Shown here: piece after piece, positions 7,567 through 17,603 of the stretch
Layout of the letters: the number at the start of each line of letters is the position of its first letter
Numbering within the stretch: position 1 is the stretch's first letter
Origin: Mycobacterium gastri
GTDB lineage: Bacteria > Actinomycetota > Actinomycetes > Mycobacteriales > Mycobacteriaceae
Reading direction: 5' to 3'
DNA: 64,000 nucleotides
NCBI RefSeq assembly: GCF_002102175.1
Contig: NZ_LQOX01000106.1
Span: 62,001 to 126,000 of the forward strand
The notes under the pieces: generated by a model
Seen by the model: only the letters and a program-made list of their open reading frames with translations
Told to the model about the DNA's origin: nothing
Databases searched by the model: none
Program-made: the position numbers and the translations under genes

Positions 7567-9807
7567 CTAGTCCGCTTTGATGAAACCGTTGGCTTGGGCG
7601 GCTTCCTCGCTGGCGAACCAGATCTCGGCGAGCGTGTCGTAATACAGAGCACTGCTGGGCGTGTAATACAAGCCGAACCGGGCGCTCGCTTTGATCGGAT
7701 ATCCCTCAGGCGCCTGATATGGGTCGTGGTCCAGCGGCATATGGATGGTGGGCCGCACAGCCGGGCCCGGCCCGGAAGCAACCGTGGGCGTGAGAGCCGG
7801 TTCCGGCGCTTCTATCGACTCATCCTCAGGCTCTGCGGCAGCGTGGCGCCCCGTCCTCCCCTGAGGCGCAACCTCCGGGAACGCCTCCGGGGCGACCTCC
7901 GCGAAGCCGGACTCGGCATCGGCGGAGGCAGCACGCGGGGCGAAAGCATCCGGGAAGGCGACATCCGCAACCGCGGTCTCCGGCACGGCTACTTCGGGAG
8001 CCGCTGCCTCCGGAACCGCCGCTTCCGGCGCATATGTTTCTGGCACCACGGGTTCCCCGGTCACGGTTTCTGGTACGTCGGGCTCGGGAACCGCCGCCTC
8101 CGCGAGGTCGGCGCGGGTCACGATGGGTGTCGGCGTGGTATCCACCGCGTCCGGATTTTCTTCGTCAAACTCGAAGCCCATATCCGACGCGCGCAGTGCA
8201 TCGCCGCCGTATTCGCCACTGCCAGATTCATATTCGTCGACACCAGCCCCGGTCGCGGCGCCCCGCGGCCAGCTGACCCGCGACGCCACCCCGGCATCCG
8301 GACCGCGATGTTCCTGCAGATGCTGGTCGTCAGCCGGGAAGTCTTCGGAGCCGAAATCGATATCGTCGTGCGGCCAGCGCCCACCGGCGGCGTCATAGCC
8401 GGCCTCCACATCGTGATCCTGCTCGTGCTCGTATGTCTCGTAGGCGGCGGGTTGGCCAGTGCGCCGCCGGCGTACGCCCAACACGACCAACACGAACATC
8501 ACGATCAGCAGCACGACGGGGACCACGGCCACCAGCCACCACCAGTGCCAGGTGAACTTCTTGCCGTGCGATGGAGCCGCCGAGGTACTGGGCTGGTTCT
8601 GTCCGGACACCTGCAGCCCGGATAGCAAGGGCGCCAGGTTCGCCGGGTCGGTGGTGAATGTGTTGCTCGCGCGGTTCCAGGAAACCTTGCCGCCGGTGAA
8701 CTTCTGCGACACCACGTCGCCGTCGACGGTCTGGTCGGCGACCGGCGCACCGAGTTTGCCGGTGGCACCTTTGAGCTTGTCCCAGGCGGCTTTCATCGCT
8801 CCGCGCACCACAAAGGCGCCGTGATCAGGGGTCCAGAAGATCACCGGCTTGTCCGCGGCGGAGAACGCCGCGATACGGCTGGCCGGCGTGATGCCGCCGT
8901 CGGACTCGTTGGCGATGGGAAAACCAAGGTCGCTGCTGACCGGCCCGCCCAGTGACTCGTATTTGGCCAGGACCTGGCCCTCCACGGCGTTCGCACCGGT
9001 GGCGGGACTGAAGAAGATCTTGCCGCCGACAAAGTCCTGGGCGATACCGTCACCGCCGATCGGGTACGGCGCGCCCTTCTTGGCACCTAGCGGGCCGGCG
9101 GCGCCGCCGGCGGCGCGCCAGGCCATGCTGATCGCGGCGGTGGGGTCGAGCGCCACCTGCAAACCCTTCAGTTGATCAGCCAATACCGCCGGGTTGGTGG
9201 TGAAATCTTTGGTCTTCTTGTTCCAGGAGACTTCGCCGCCGGTGAACTTCTGGGATACGACGTCGCCGTCGTAGGTTTCATCGGCGACCGGGGCACCCAG
9301 CACTCCCCCAGAGCTGCCGAGCTTGTCCCACGCGGCGTTCATCGCGCCGCGCACCACGAACGCGCCGTGGTCGGGCGTCCAGAAAATCACCGGGTTGTCG
9401 GTGGCGGAAAAGGTACTCACCCGACTGTCAGGGCCGGCGAGGCCGGGAACCTCGTTGATGGCGGGAAACCCCAAATCGCTGTCGGCCGGCCCGCCCAGCG
9501 CCTCATATTTTGCCAGGACCGGACCGTACAGATATCTGGCACCCGTATCCGTGGTGTAGAACATCTTGCCGCCGTCGAAATCCAGGCCGAACCCATCCCC
9601 GACGGGATAGACGTCACCTTTCCGGGCGCCGAGCGTCGATGTCTCGCCCCCCGCCTTCTCCCACGCAGCCATCATGGCGGCTTCCGCGTCACCTATCGGA
9701 GACGCTGCCGCAGTAGGCGCCACCAGCCCGACAGCCAGCACCGCAGCCGCCAAGCTGAGTACCGCACGCCCGACCAGCCTGCTCAATTGACCTCTCTGCC
9801 CGTTCAC
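7567..9807 (-). CDS. LGFP-repeat secreted/membrane protein with C-terminal YPIK-type domain
   Basis: A 746-residue surface protein (Rv2721c-like). It has a signal sequence (RAVLSLAAAVLAVGLVAPTAAA, cleavage near 35) and an extracellular region to about 415 built of LGFP-type repeats. These carry GGPADSDLGFP, GGPVSSDLGFP, STLGARKG and repeated NPVIFWTPDHGAFVV-type blocks. One transmembrane helix lies near 418-442 and is followed by RRRR. A long acidic Ala/Pro/Glu-rich region follows, and the end carries GYPIKASARFGLYYTPSSALYYDT as in sunset-type domains. LGFP repeats are thought to tether proteins to mycolate/arabinogalactan. I chose GTG 9807 because GGGAGG precedes it and the signal peptide starts there. 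The longer open frame would overlap the terC promoter. Confidence 0.88.
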   Translation of the reverse strand: MNGQRGQLSRLVGRAVLSLAAAVLAVGLVAPTAAASPIGDAEAAMMAAWEKAGGETSTLGARKGDVYPVGDGFGLDFDGGKMFYTTDTGARYLYGPVLAKYEALGGPADSDLGFPAINEVPGLAGPDSRVSTFSATDNPVIFWTPDHGAFVVRGAMNAAWDKLGSSGGVLGAPVADETYDGDVVSQKFTGGEVSWNKKTKDFTTNPAVLADQLKGLQVALDPTAAISMAWRAAGGAAGPLGAKKGAPYPIGGDGIAQDFVGGKIFFSPATGANAVEGQVLAKYESLGGPVSSDLGFPIANESDGGITPASRIAAFSAADKPVIFWTPDHGAFVVRGAMKAAWDKLKGATGKLGAPVADQTVDGDVVSQKFTGGKVSWNRASNTFTTDPANLAPLLSGLQVSGQNQPSTSAAPSHGKKFTWHWWWLVAVVPVVLLIVMFVLVVLGVRRRRTGQPAAYETYEHEQDHDVEAGYDAAGGRWPHDDIDFGSEDFPADDQHLQEHRGPDAGVASRVSWPRGAATGAGVDEYESGSGEYGGDALRASDMGFEFDEENPDAVDTTPTPIVTRADLAEAAVPEPDVPETVTGEPVVPETYAPEAAVPEAAAPEVAVPETAVADVAFPDAFAPRAASADAESGFAEVAPEAFPEVAPQGRTGRHAAAEPEDESIEAPEPALTPTVASGPGPAVRPTIHMPLDHDPYQAPEGYPIKASARFGLYYTPSSALYYDTLAEIWFASEEAAQANGFIKAD

Positions 9808-10098
9808 CAAGCCTCCCAGCCGATGCCCTGCCCGCGCCGCGAGCCGGCGGATTTCCCACCTGTGGGCCGTCCCCCAGCTACGTTCCGCATCGTCGCCGGG
9901 CCCGCATAACTTTGCTCTAGCGAACGACAAATGCGAAGTCAAATCGTAAATATTCCGAAAACGGATATCCAGCTGATTCCGAAATGATGCTGGGTCGCGC
10001 GCGTGTCGCGAGGAACCGCAGCTCGGCCCGCACCGGTGGTAGGTTACCGTGCCCGAGAGCCCAGCCCGACCGACCCCATGAGAGGAAACCCAGCTGAC

Positions 10099-11277
10099 AT
10101 GGGTGTTTCCATAGTTGTCTGGGTCCTCACGATCGTCATGATCACGGCCCTGATGCTGGTGGATTACGTCTTCCACGTACGACATACGCACGGCCCGACG
10201 CTACGGGGGTCCGCACTCTGGTCGGCGATGTTCATCGGCATCGCCGTCCTATTCGGTATCGCGGTGGCCGTCTTCGGCAGCGCCGCCATGGCAATCGAGT
10301 ACTTCGCAAGCTACCTGAGCAACGAGGCCCTGTCCGTCGACAACCTGTTCGTGTTTCTGGTGATCATCAGCAGCTTCGGGGTTCCGCGGGTCGCTCAGCA
10401 GAAGGTGCTGTTGTTCGGTATTGCGTTCGCGCTCGTCGCGCGCACCGGATTCATCCTGCTGGGGGCCGCGCTCATCGACAACTTCAATTGGACGTTCTAC
10501 GCCTTCGGCTTGGGTCTGCTGGTCATGGCCGGCAACCTCGCCAAACCGGAACAGCCCGAAACCCGCAATGACAACCTGATCCTGCGGTTGGCCAACCGAT
10601 TCTTGCGGACATCCCCGGACTACAACGGCGACCGGTTGTTCGTCGTCGAAAACGGCAAGCGGGTCATGACGCCGCTGCTGCTGGTCATGATCGCCATCGG
10701 CGGCAGCGACGTGCTGTTCGCGTTCGATTCCGTGCCGGCGCTGTTCGGACTGACCCAAAATGTCTACCTGGTGTTCGCCGCGACCGCCTTCTCACTGTTG
10801 GGGCTGCGCCAGTTGTACTTCCTGATCGACAACCTGCTGGACCGGCTGATCTACCTGTCCTACGGGCTGGCCGCGATCCTGGGCTTCATCGGCGTGAAGT
10901 TGATGCTGGAAGCGTTGCACGACAACAACATTCCCTTCATCAACGACGGCAGGCCGGTGCCGATCGTAGAGATCACGACCGCGACATCATTGACAGTGAT
11001 CGTCGCCGTCCTAGTCATCACCACCGTGGCGTCGTTGTTCTCGGCGCGCGGCCGCAGGCAAAACGCCGTCGCCCGGGCACGCCGGCACGCGCTGGAATAT
11101 CTCGATCTGCATTACGAGGCGGATCCGGCCGAACGGGAGAAGATCTTCGCGGCACTACTGGCCGCCGAGCACGAGATCGACTCGCTCTCAACCCGCTATC
11201 GCGCACCGGCCAAGCAGGAAGAAGAGTTGACGGCGCTGTTGCGCAGCGCCCACGACGCACACGAAGCGCACGGATGA
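10099..11277 (+). CDS. TerC/Alx-family integral membrane protein
   Basis: A protein of about 392 residues in the TerC family (Rv2723-like). Conserved intramembrane acidic motifs are visible: VDYVFHVR near the start, EALSVDNLFVF near 74-84, and GGSDVLFAFDSVPALFGLT near 202-220. Seven to nine hydrophobic helices are apparent, followed by a cytoplasmic C-terminal stretch of about 80 residues. Relatives export manganese or take part in metal and tellurite homeostasis; the substrate here is not determined. AGAGGA lies 12 bases before the ATG of MGVSIVVW. An ATG seven codons earlier (10078) is also possible. Confidence 0.88.
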   Translation: MGVSIVVWVLTIVMITALMLVDYVFHVRHTHGPTLRGSALWSAMFIGIAVLFGIAVAVFGSAAMAIEYFASYLSNEALSVDNLFVFLVIISSFGVPRVAQQKVLLFGIAFALVARTGFILLGAALIDNFNWTFYAFGLGLLVMAGNLAKPEQPETRNDNLILRLANRFLRTSPDYNGDRLFVVENGKRVMTPLLLVMIAIGGSDVLFAFDSVPALFGLTQNVYLVFAATAFSLLGLRQLYFLIDNLLDRLIYLSYGLAAILGFIGVKLMLEALHDNNIPFINDGRPVPIVEITTATSLTVIVAVLVITTVASLFSARGRRQNAVARARRHALEYLDLHYEADPAEREKIFAALLAAEHEIDSLSTRYRAPAKQEEELTALLRSAHDAHEAHG

Positions 11278-11278
11278 G

Positions 11279-11290
11279 CCGCCCGGGCGG
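11279..11290. terminator. Possible bidirectional hairpin between convergent genes
   Basis: CCGCCCGGGCGG is a perfect 12-bp palindrome filling the 13-bp gap between the convergent terC and fadE20 stop codons. No T-tract follows, so terminator function is only suggested. Confidence 0.3.
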
Positions 11291-12451
11291 TTAGACACCC
11301 AGACCGCGGCCGATGATCTCCTTCATGATTTCGGTCGTGCCGCCGTAGATGGTCTGCACCCGCGCATCGAGATAGGCACGGGCAACCGGGTATTCGCGCA
11401 TGTAGCCGTAACCGCCGTGCAGCTGCAGACAACGGTCGTTCAGGTACACCTGCTTCTCGGTGGAATACCACTTGGCCATGGCGGCCTGCTCGACCGTCAG
11501 CTTGCCTTCGAGGTGCAGCGCGATGAACTCGTCGACCATGATCCGCACCACGGTGGCCTCGGTGGCCAGCTCAGCCAGCACGAACCGGTTGTTCTGGAAG
11601 CTGCCGATCGGCTTGCCGAAAGCCTTGCGCTCCCTGACGTATTGCAGTGTCTGCTCCAGCACGGCCTCCATTCCGGCGGCCGCCATGATGGCGATCGAGA
11701 TGCGTTCCTGCGGCAGGTTCCGCATCAGGTAGATGAATCCCATGCCTTCTTCGCCGAGCAGATTTTCGGCCGGAACCTTCACATCGGTGAACGACAGTTC
11801 GGCGGTGTCTTGCGCGTCCAGCCCGATCTTGTCCAGGTGGCGGCCGCGTTCGAATCCCGGCATCCCGCGCTCGACCACGAGCAGCGAAAAGCCCTGCGCG
11901 CCCTTCTCGGGGTCGGTCTGGGCGACCACGATCACCAGGTCGGAGTTGATCCCGTTGGTGATGAATGTCTTCGAGCCATTGAGCACGTAGTGATCACCGT
12001 GCTTGACCGCGCGGGTTTTGATGCCCTGCAGGTCGCTACCGGTTCCCGGCTCGGTCATCGCGATGGCCGTGATCAGCTCGCCGCTGCAGAACTTCGGTAG
12101 CCAGCGCTGCTTCTGCTCTTCGGTCGTCAGCGCCAGCAGATACGGCGCCACGACGTCGTTGTGCAGCCCGAAGCCGATGCCGCTGTAGCGTCCGGCGCTG
12201 GTCTCCTCGGTGATGATGGTGTTGTACCGGAAGTCGGGGTTACCGCCGCCGCCGTATTCCTCGGGCACCGCCATGCCGAGGAAACCCTGCTTGCCGGCCT
12301 CCTGCCACACCCCACGATCGACGATCTTGGCCTTTTCCCAGTCGTCGTGGTACGGCGCCACGTGGCGGTCCAGAAAGGCCCGGTAGGACTCGCGGAACAA
12401 GTCGTGCTCGGGTTCGAAAAGCGTGCGCTGGTACTTGATGGCACTGCCCAT
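11291..12451 (-). CDS. fadE20: Acyl-CoA dehydrogenase FadE20
   Basis: A 386-residue FAD-dependent acyl-CoA dehydrogenase for the first step of beta-oxidation. The family signatures AMTEPGTGSDLQGIKT (near 132-147) and CLQLHGGYGYMREYP (C-terminal quarter) are present. The usual medium-chain catalytic Glu position reads YGGTTEIM, with Gly in place of Glu. This is the long-chain/isovaleryl arrangement, where the base comes from an earlier helix; the NLPQERISIA segment here is the likely site. GGAGG lies 6 bases before the ATG. An 18-bp palindrome 41 bp upstream suggests TetR-family control. Confidence 0.92.
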   Translation of the reverse strand: MGSAIKYQRTLFEPEHDLFRESYRAFLDRHVAPYHDDWEKAKIVDRGVWQEAGKQGFLGMAVPEEYGGGGNPDFRYNTIITEETSAGRYSGIGFGLHNDVVAPYLLALTTEEQKQRWLPKFCSGELITAIAMTEPGTGSDLQGIKTRAVKHGDHYVLNGSKTFITNGINSDLVIVVAQTDPEKGAQGFSLLVVERGMPGFERGRHLDKIGLDAQDTAELSFTDVKVPAENLLGEEGMGFIYLMRNLPQERISIAIMAAAGMEAVLEQTLQYVRERKAFGKPIGSFQNNRFVLAELATEATVVRIMVDEFIALHLEGKLTVEQAAMAKWYSTEKQVYLNDRCLQLHGGYGYMREYPVARAYLDARVQTIYGGTTEIMKEIIGRGLGV

Positions 12452-12491
12452 GGATAACCTCCGGCGAAGCGGACTCTGCTACCCAACATAT

Positions 12492-12509
12492 ACCAACCAG
12501 CCGGTTGGT
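12492..12509. promoter_or_regulatory. TetR-type operator upstream of fadE20
   Basis: ACCAACCAGCCGGTTGGT is an inverted repeat with perfect 7-bp arms and a 4-bp centre. It lies 41 bases upstream of the fadE20 start and just beyond the hflX stop. The size and symmetry are typical of TetR-family repressor sites near fatty-acid genes. The cognate regulator is not in the window. Confidence 0.6.
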
Positions 12510-12529
12510 CGGCAGTATGCAGTGGGCCG

Positions 12530-13981
12530 TTACGCCCGCGGGGCAGCTGCGGCGGCAGAGAACTCGCGCAGGCTAGCCGCCAGCGCATGAGGCACCCTGG
12601 CCTTGATCCGGGTGCCTTCGGGCCGGTGCTCGGCTTCCTGCACCCGCCCGTCGGCGTGCACCCGCGCCACCAGGTCGCCGCGGTGGTACGGAATCAGCAG
12701 GTCCACCGGCGTGTCGGTGGGGGTGGCCAGCTCGGCCATCCGCCGCCGCAGCACGTCGACACCGTCTCCGGTGCGGGCCGAGACGAATACCGCGCCGGGC
12801 AGCGCATGGCGCAGTTTCGCCAATGCCAGGTCGCCGGCCGCGTCGACCTTGTTGACCACCAACAGTTCGGGCGGCGCGTCGGCCCGGTGATCGCTGACGA
12901 CGTCCGCAACCACCTGACGCACCGCGTTGATCTGGGCCAGCGGGTTCACGTCAGCGCCATCGACGACATGCACCAGCAGATCCGCGTCGACGACCTCTTC
13001 CAGGGTGGAGCGGAACGCTTCCACCAGCTGGGTGGGCAGATGCCGGACGAAGCCGACGGTGTCGGTGAGCAGGAATCGGCCCGGCCGGCCCGAACCGTCA
13101 TCGAACTCCGCGCGCCGGGTGGTGGGTTCCAACGTCGCGAACAGCGCGTCCTGCACCAGCACCCCCGCCCCGGTCAGCGCGTTGAGCAGGCTGGACTTGC
13201 CGGCATTGGTGTAGCCCACGATGGCGATCGACGGCAGGTCGCTGTGCACCCGACGGCTGCGCCGGGTGTCGCGGGCCTGCTTCATGTCCTTGATCTCGCG
13301 TCGTAGCTTGGCCATCCGCTCGCGGATGCGGCGCCGGTCGGTCTCGATCTTGGTTTCACCGGGACCGCGCAGACCGACTCCGCCGCCACTGCCGCCGGCG
13401 CGACCACCGGCCTGCCGCGACATCGACTCACCCCAGCCCCGCAGCCGCGGCAACATGTACTCCATCTGGGCCAGCGACACCTGGGCCTTGCCCTCCCGGC
13501 TCGTGGCGTGCTGGGCGAAGATGTCGAGGATCAGCGCGGTGCGGTCGATGACCTTGACCTTGACCGCCTTCTCCAGCGCGGTCAGCTGGGCTGGAGAGAG
13601 CTCTCCGTCGCAGATAACGGTATCGGCTCCGGTCGCCACGACGATCTCGCGGAGTTCGGCCGCCTTGCCGGAGCCGATGTAGGTCGACGGGTCCGGCCGG
13701 TCGCGGCGCTGGATGATCCCTTCCAGCACCTGGGAGCCGGCGGTTTCCGCAAGCGCCGCCAACTCCGCCAGGCTGGCCTCGGTGTCAGCGGCGCTGCCTT
13801 CGGTCCAGACGCCTACCAACACCACGCGCTCCAGGCGCAGCTGGCGGTACTCGACCTCGGAGATGTCGGCCAACTCGGTCGACAACCCCACAACCCGGCG
13901 CAGCGCCGACCTGTCCTCGAGGGCAAGTTCGCCGGTGCTGGGCTCCAACGGATCTTGATGGGGAAATTCGGGATATGTCAT
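12530..13981 (-). CDS. hflX: Ribosome-associated GTPase HflX
   Basis: A 483-residue HflX-family GTPase acting on 50S/70S ribosomes. The N-terminal HflX domain contains DRPDPSTYIGSGKAAEL and CDGELSPAQ. A Gly-rich linker (GGRAGGSGGGVGLRGPGETKIETDRRRI, described in pieces) follows. The G domain carries G1 GYTNAGKSS, G3 DTVGF and G4 NKVD. Mycobacterial HflX has been linked to ribosome splitting under heat or antibiotic stress and to hypoxic survival. ATG 13981 is preferred over a TTG two codons earlier. dapF lies upstream on the same strand. Confidence 0.94.
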   Translation of the reverse strand: MTYPEFPHQDPLEPSTGELALEDRSALRRVVGLSTELADISEVEYRQLRLERVVLVGVWTEGSAADTEASLAELAALAETAGSQVLEGIIQRRDRPDPSTYIGSGKAAELREIVVATGADTVICDGELSPAQLTALEKAVKVKVIDRTALILDIFAQHATSREGKAQVSLAQMEYMLPRLRGWGESMSRQAGGRAGGSGGGVGLRGPGETKIETDRRRIRERMAKLRREIKDMKQARDTRRSRRVHSDLPSIAIVGYTNAGKSSLLNALTGAGVLVQDALFATLEPTTRRAEFDDGSGRPGRFLLTDTVGFVRHLPTQLVEAFRSTLEEVVDADLLVHVVDGADVNPLAQINAVRQVVADVVSDHRADAPPELLVVNKVDAAGDLALAKLRHALPGAVFVSARTGDGVDVLRRRMAELATPTDTPVDLLIPYHRGDLVARVHADGRVQEAEHRPEGTRIKARVPHALAASLREFSAAAAAPRA

Positions 13982-14027
13982 AGGCAATTAGCAATAGTGC
14001 ACGCTGAATCGGTGTCGTGCACCTGAA

Positions 14028-14897
14028 TTAACGCCGCTGGGCGCGCCACCATTCCCCGCTGACGTCACCCATGGCCACCAGCACCGACGGCCCACGCAGG
14101 AAGCTGGTGGCATCGGTGACGGTCACCGTGACCGCACCGCCGGGCACCCGCACGGTGAGCGTGCCGGTCTCGGCCCCGACGCCGGCCAGCGCGGCGACGG
14201 CGGCGGCGACCGTCCCGGTGCCGCAGGAACGGGTCTCACCCACCCCTCGCTCATGGACCCGCATGCTGACCACGCCGTCGACCGCAGCCGTCAGCACCTC
14301 GACGTTGACCCCGTCGGGGAACTGCTCCGGGTCGAAGCTCACCGGCGCCGCAACGTCCAAAGCCGCCAGGTCCGCAACCGTCAACCGGGGATCGAGGCAC
14401 GCCAGGTGCGGGTTGCCCACGTCAACGGCCAGGCCGGCAAAGCGCCTACCGCCAACCGTGACCTCCCCGGTCCCCACCCGGTTGGCCTTGCCCATATCGA
14501 CGGTGACGTCGGCGTTGACCGCATCGACGCTGTGTACGGTGACCGGCCGCGGGCCGGCCAATGATCCGACGACGAACTCGTCGCGGCGCTCCAGACCACT
14601 GGCACGCAGGTAGTGGGCGAACACCCGCACGCCGTTGCCGCACATCTGCGCCACCGACCCGTCCGCGTTGCGGTAGTCCATGTACCAGTCGGCCGCACCG
14701 ACGCCGTCGGGCAACCGGTCGAGCACACCGGCCGCCACCGCGGCTTCGGCGGTGGTGACCCGCAGCACCCCGTCGGCGCCCAGTCCCCGGCGGCGGTCAC
14801 ACAGCGCGGCAATCTGGCCAGTGCCGAGCCACAGCCGTGCCCTGATGTCGGGCAACAGCACGAAGTCGTTTTCGGTGCCGTGGCCCTTGGCGAACAT
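14028..14897 (-). CDS. dapF: Diaminopimelate epimerase
   Basis: A 289-residue enzyme interconverting LL- and meso-diaminopimelate for lysine and peptidoglycan synthesis. The two catalytic cysteines are Cys86 ([11 protein letters not shown]) and Cys225 (ETRSCGTGT). The two halves have the pseudo-symmetric epimerase fold, and the N-terminus [12 protein letters not shown] is the standard start. ATG 14897 is preferred over the GTG one codon earlier. Its start lies 7 bp after the miaA stop, so miaA-dapF are likely cotranscribed. Confidence 0.95.
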   Translation of the reverse strand: MFAKGHGTENDFVLLPDIRARLWLGTGQIAALCDRRRGLGADGVLRVTTAEAAVAAGVLDRLPDGVGAADWYMDYRNADGSVAQMCGNGVRVFAHYLRASGLERRDEFVVGSLAGPRPVTVHSVDAVNADVTVDMGKANRVGTGEVTVGGRRFAGLAVDVGNPHLACLDPRLTVADLAALDVAAPVSFDPEQFPDGVNVEVLTAAVDGVVSMRVHERGVGETRSCGTGTVAAAVAALAGVGAETGTLTVRVPGGAVTVTVTDATSFLRGPSVLVAMGDVSGEWWRAQRR

Positions 14898-14904
14898 CAC
14901 CAGA

Positions 14905-15834
14905 TCAGGGTACGTCCCGCCAGGCGCGGATCGCGTGGTCCACCAGGTTGTCGGCCGAGCTCACATCAAGCCAGTGCAGCCGGTGATCCCGGCGGAACCA
15001 GGACCGCTGCCGTCGCACGTAGCGACGGGTGCCCACGTAGGTCTGCTCGCGCGCGTCACGCAGCTGGGCGGCGGTCCCGCCGGCGTCCAGCGCCGCGATC
15101 ACCTGGGCATAACCCAGCGCCCGTGCGGCGGTGACGCCGTCCCGCAGCCCCTCACCGAGCAGCTCGCGAACTTCGGCAACCAGGCCCTGCTCGAACATCG
15201 CGTCGGTTCGCCGCTGTAATCTTTCATCGAGAATTGTTGTGACACAGTCTAATCCGACGATAACGGTGCCCCACCGGGGCTCCCGGATCCGCGGCGCGGA
15301 CGCGGCGAACGGGCGCCCGGTGAGTTCGATCACCTCGAGCGCCCGCACGGTTCGGCGCCCATCGGTCGGCAGGATCACCGCGGCCGCGGCCGGGTCGCGG
15401 CGGGCCAACTCGGCGTGCAGCTCGCCCACCCCGACTTCGGCAAGGCGCTGTTCCCATCGCGCGCGCACCGAGGGGTCGGTGGCCGGAAACGTCCAGTCGT
15501 CGAGCAGCGACTGGACATAGAGCATCGAGCCGCCCACCACGATCGGCAGCGCTCCCCTGTCCAGGATGTCCGCGATGTCGGCCGCGGCGGCCTGTTGGTA
15601 GCGGGCGACGGTCGCCGTTTGGGTGACGTCGAGGACGTCGAGTTGATGATGTGGGATGCCGCGGCGGTCTTCGACGGACAGCTTTGCGGTCCCGATGTCC
15701 ATGCCGCGGTAGAGCTGCATGGCGTCGGCGTTGACGATTTCCACGCCCACCTCGCCGGTGAGCCGGTCGGCGATATCGAGCGCCAGTTGCGATTTTCCGG
15801 TCCCCGTCGGCCCGATGATCGCCAGTGGCCTCAT
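14905..15834 (-). CDS. miaA: tRNA dimethylallyltransferase
   Basis: A 309-residue enzyme that isopentenylates A37 of tRNAs reading UNN codons, the substrate for MiaB, which is also encoded in this window. The P-loop GPTGTGKSQ occupies residues 8-16. It is followed by [21 protein letters not shown], which contains the DMAPP/tRNA-binding Asp. The frame is open much further upstream, but [11 protein letters not shown] is the family start. That ATG overlaps the stop of the preceding gene as ATGA, indicating translational coupling. Confidence 0.95.
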   Translation of the reverse strand: MRPLAIIGPTGTGKSQLALDIADRLTGEVGVEIVNADAMQLYRGMDIGTAKLSVEDRRGIPHHQLDVLDVTQTATVARYQQAAAADIADILDRGALPIVVGGSMLYVQSLLDDWTFPATDPSVRARWEQRLAEVGVGELHAELARRDPAAAAVILPTDGRRTVRALEVIELTGRPFAASAPRIREPRWGTVIVGLDCVTTILDERLQRRTDAMFEQGLVAEVRELLGEGLRDGVTAARALGYAQVIAALDAGGTAAQLRDAREQTYVGTRRYVRRQRSWFRRDHRLHWLDVSSADNLVDHAIRAWRDVP

Positions 15835-16526
15835 GGCAGCCAAACGCCGACGAAATACCCCACCCCGTAGGGCGCCCCGCGGTACAGCTCCTTGGCCGAT
15901 TGCGGCCCGGCTTGGGTCAGGCCCGCCAATACCTGAAATGCCGCCCGCCCGAGGACCCGCGGTGGCAACGTGCTCAGCGCCGCCACGTCGCCGGCTGCCA
16001 GCGCGTCGTCGAGGGCCAGCTGGACGTCGGCGCCGCCGGGGTCGTAACCGCCCGGGGCCTGGGGCGTCAAGGTGTTGACGCCGTCGGCCACGACCAGCAC
16101 GCCGATCGGATCGGCCACTCGGTCGATCTCGGCCCGCAGGTGTCTGCCGCGCGCCAGCGCCGCATCGAGATCGTGGTCGCCGGCATAGACGCGGACCTGG
16201 GCGGTGGCCTCCGGCCGTGCCCGGCCCCGCACCCAGGCCGTCATCAGCGCGCACAGCGGCAACTCGGCCGGCAGCGCCGGCTCGTCGTCGCGCAGCGGCG
16301 AGAGCCGGACGCGGACGTCGGCGCCGAAACCCGCGAAGGTGCCGACGGCATCGCGATCCACAACCCTGTCGGCGGCGCCTACCCCAACGGCAACCCACCG
16401 CGGCGGCAACATGGCCACCGCCGCGGTCACCGCCGCACGGATGTCGGCCACTTCGTCAGCCGCCGCCCCGGCCAGTTCGGCAACGATCACCGGCGCGGAG
16501 GGAACGATCGCGATGGCGCCCAGCAC
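15831..16526 (-). CDS. Class III extradiol dioxygenase-like protein, Ala-rich
   Basis: A 231-residue Ala-rich protein (Rv2728c type). The N-terminus [19 protein letters not shown] and the block [22 protein letters not shown] resemble the LigB/class III extradiol dioxygenase superfamily. The histidine metal ligands of active LigB enzymes are not obvious, so it may be non-catalytic. It is coupled to miaA by a 4-bp ATGA overlap, so a role in the same transcript is likely, but its function is unknown. Confidence 0.75.
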   Translation of the reverse strand: MLGAIAIVPSAPVIVAELAGAAADEVADIRAAVTAAVAMLPPRWVAVGVGAADRVVDRDAVGTFAGFGADVRVRLSPLRDDEPALPAELPLCALMTAWVRGRARPEATAQVRVYAGDHDLDAALARGRHLRAEIDRVADPIGVLVVADGVNTLTPQAPGGYDPGGADVQLALDDALAAGDVAALSTLPPRVLGRAAFQVLAGLTQAGPQSAKELYRGAPYGVGYFVGVWLP

Positions 16527-16631
16527 GCCACCAAACTAACGCGTCGACGGCGCGGCGACCCAGCGATGGACCAGGCGGGCACGCGGGACCCGTGGCGATC
16601 CCATCGCGGGGATTACCCGGAGGAAAGATCC

Positions 16632-17603
16632 TCAGACCGGACCGTCTACCACCGCGACGGGATCGGCGATCAAACCGACGCCGGCATCGCGCTTGTCCGA
16701 CAACATCGGCGGCGTTGTCAGTATCCTGTCACGCCCGGTCTGAGCAACCATGGTCGCGGCCTCGCCACGGGCCAGCGCCACGGTCGCCGCGATCACCGCT
16801 GCCACCGCAAGCACCAGCACAATCGCCTCCGGGCCGCTGGCTTCCAAGGTCTCGCCGAGCACGGTAACGCCCAGAACCGCCGCCACCACGGGCTTGGCGA
16901 CGGTGATCGTGGGTAGCGAGGCGGTCAGCGCACCAGCGCGAAAAGCGGACTGCTGGAAGATCATGCCGGCCAACGCCGCCAAGAGCCAGGGGTAGAACTC
17001 CGGTGCACGCAGCACCGCGCCCAGGCCGTCTTCGGCAACCTCGACCACTCCCTTGGTCAGTACCGCGAACAATGCCAGCGATGCGCCCGAGACCACCGCC
17101 AGCAACACCGCCGCCTGCGGGCGACCGACGCATAACCGGGCCGCAAGAACGCACGACACCAAAATCGGGCCCAGGACCACAGCGACGATGACCCAGGTGT
17201 GCAGCGGGGCGCGCTGGTGGCCGGCCGCCGGGTCTCCGACGATGATGACCACCGCCAACGCGGCCGCCAAGGCCACCGCCCACATCCACTCCCAGCGGGT
17301 GATCCGGTGATGCGCGAACCGCGCATAGATAGGCAGGGCGAACAGCAGCGCGGTGACCTGCAACGCGGTCACCAGCATCACCGACGCCCAGGCCAGCGCC
17401 AATGCCTGAAGGCTGTAATTGAGAACCGCGGCCGCGCCGCCCAGCCACCACCGGCTGTCCCGCAGAGACAGGCCGAACAGCCTCAGGTGACCTACCTGCT
17501 CGTCGGTAATCTCCTGGGCGGATCGTTGGCGAATCACGTCGCCCACCGCCGATGCCAGCGCCGCGCACAACGCGATCAGCGCGGCAACCTCAACCTTGGA
17601 CAT
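16632..17603 (-). CDS. EamA/DMT-like integral membrane protein
   Basis: A 323-residue protein with about nine to ten hydrophobic helices in a drug/metabolite-transporter-like arrangement (Rv2729c type). Diagnostic blocks are RQRSAQEITDEQVGHLRLF (near 30), VVIIVGDPAAG (near 120) and GALTASLPTITVAKPVVAAVLGV (near 230). The substrate is unknown. GGAGGG lies 7 bases before the chosen ATG (MSKVEVAAL); the upstream in-frame start is weaker. A second, clearly related copy follows on the same strand at 18042-18944. Confidence 0.85.
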   Translation of the reverse strand: MSKVEVAALIALCAALASAVGDVIRQRSAQEITDEQVGHLRLFGLSLRDSRWWLGGAAAVLNYSLQALALAWASVMLVTALQVTALLFALPIYARFAHHRITRWEWMWAVALAAALAVVIIVGDPAAGHQRAPLHTWVIVAVVLGPILVSCVLAARLCVGRPQAAVLLAVVSGASLALFAVLTKGVVEVAEDGLGAVLRAPEFYPWLLAALAGMIFQQSAFRAGALTASLPTITVAKPVVAAVLGVTVLGETLEASGPEAIVLVLAVAAVIAATVALARGEAATMVAQTGRDRILTTPPMLSDKRDAGVGLIADPVAVVDGPV

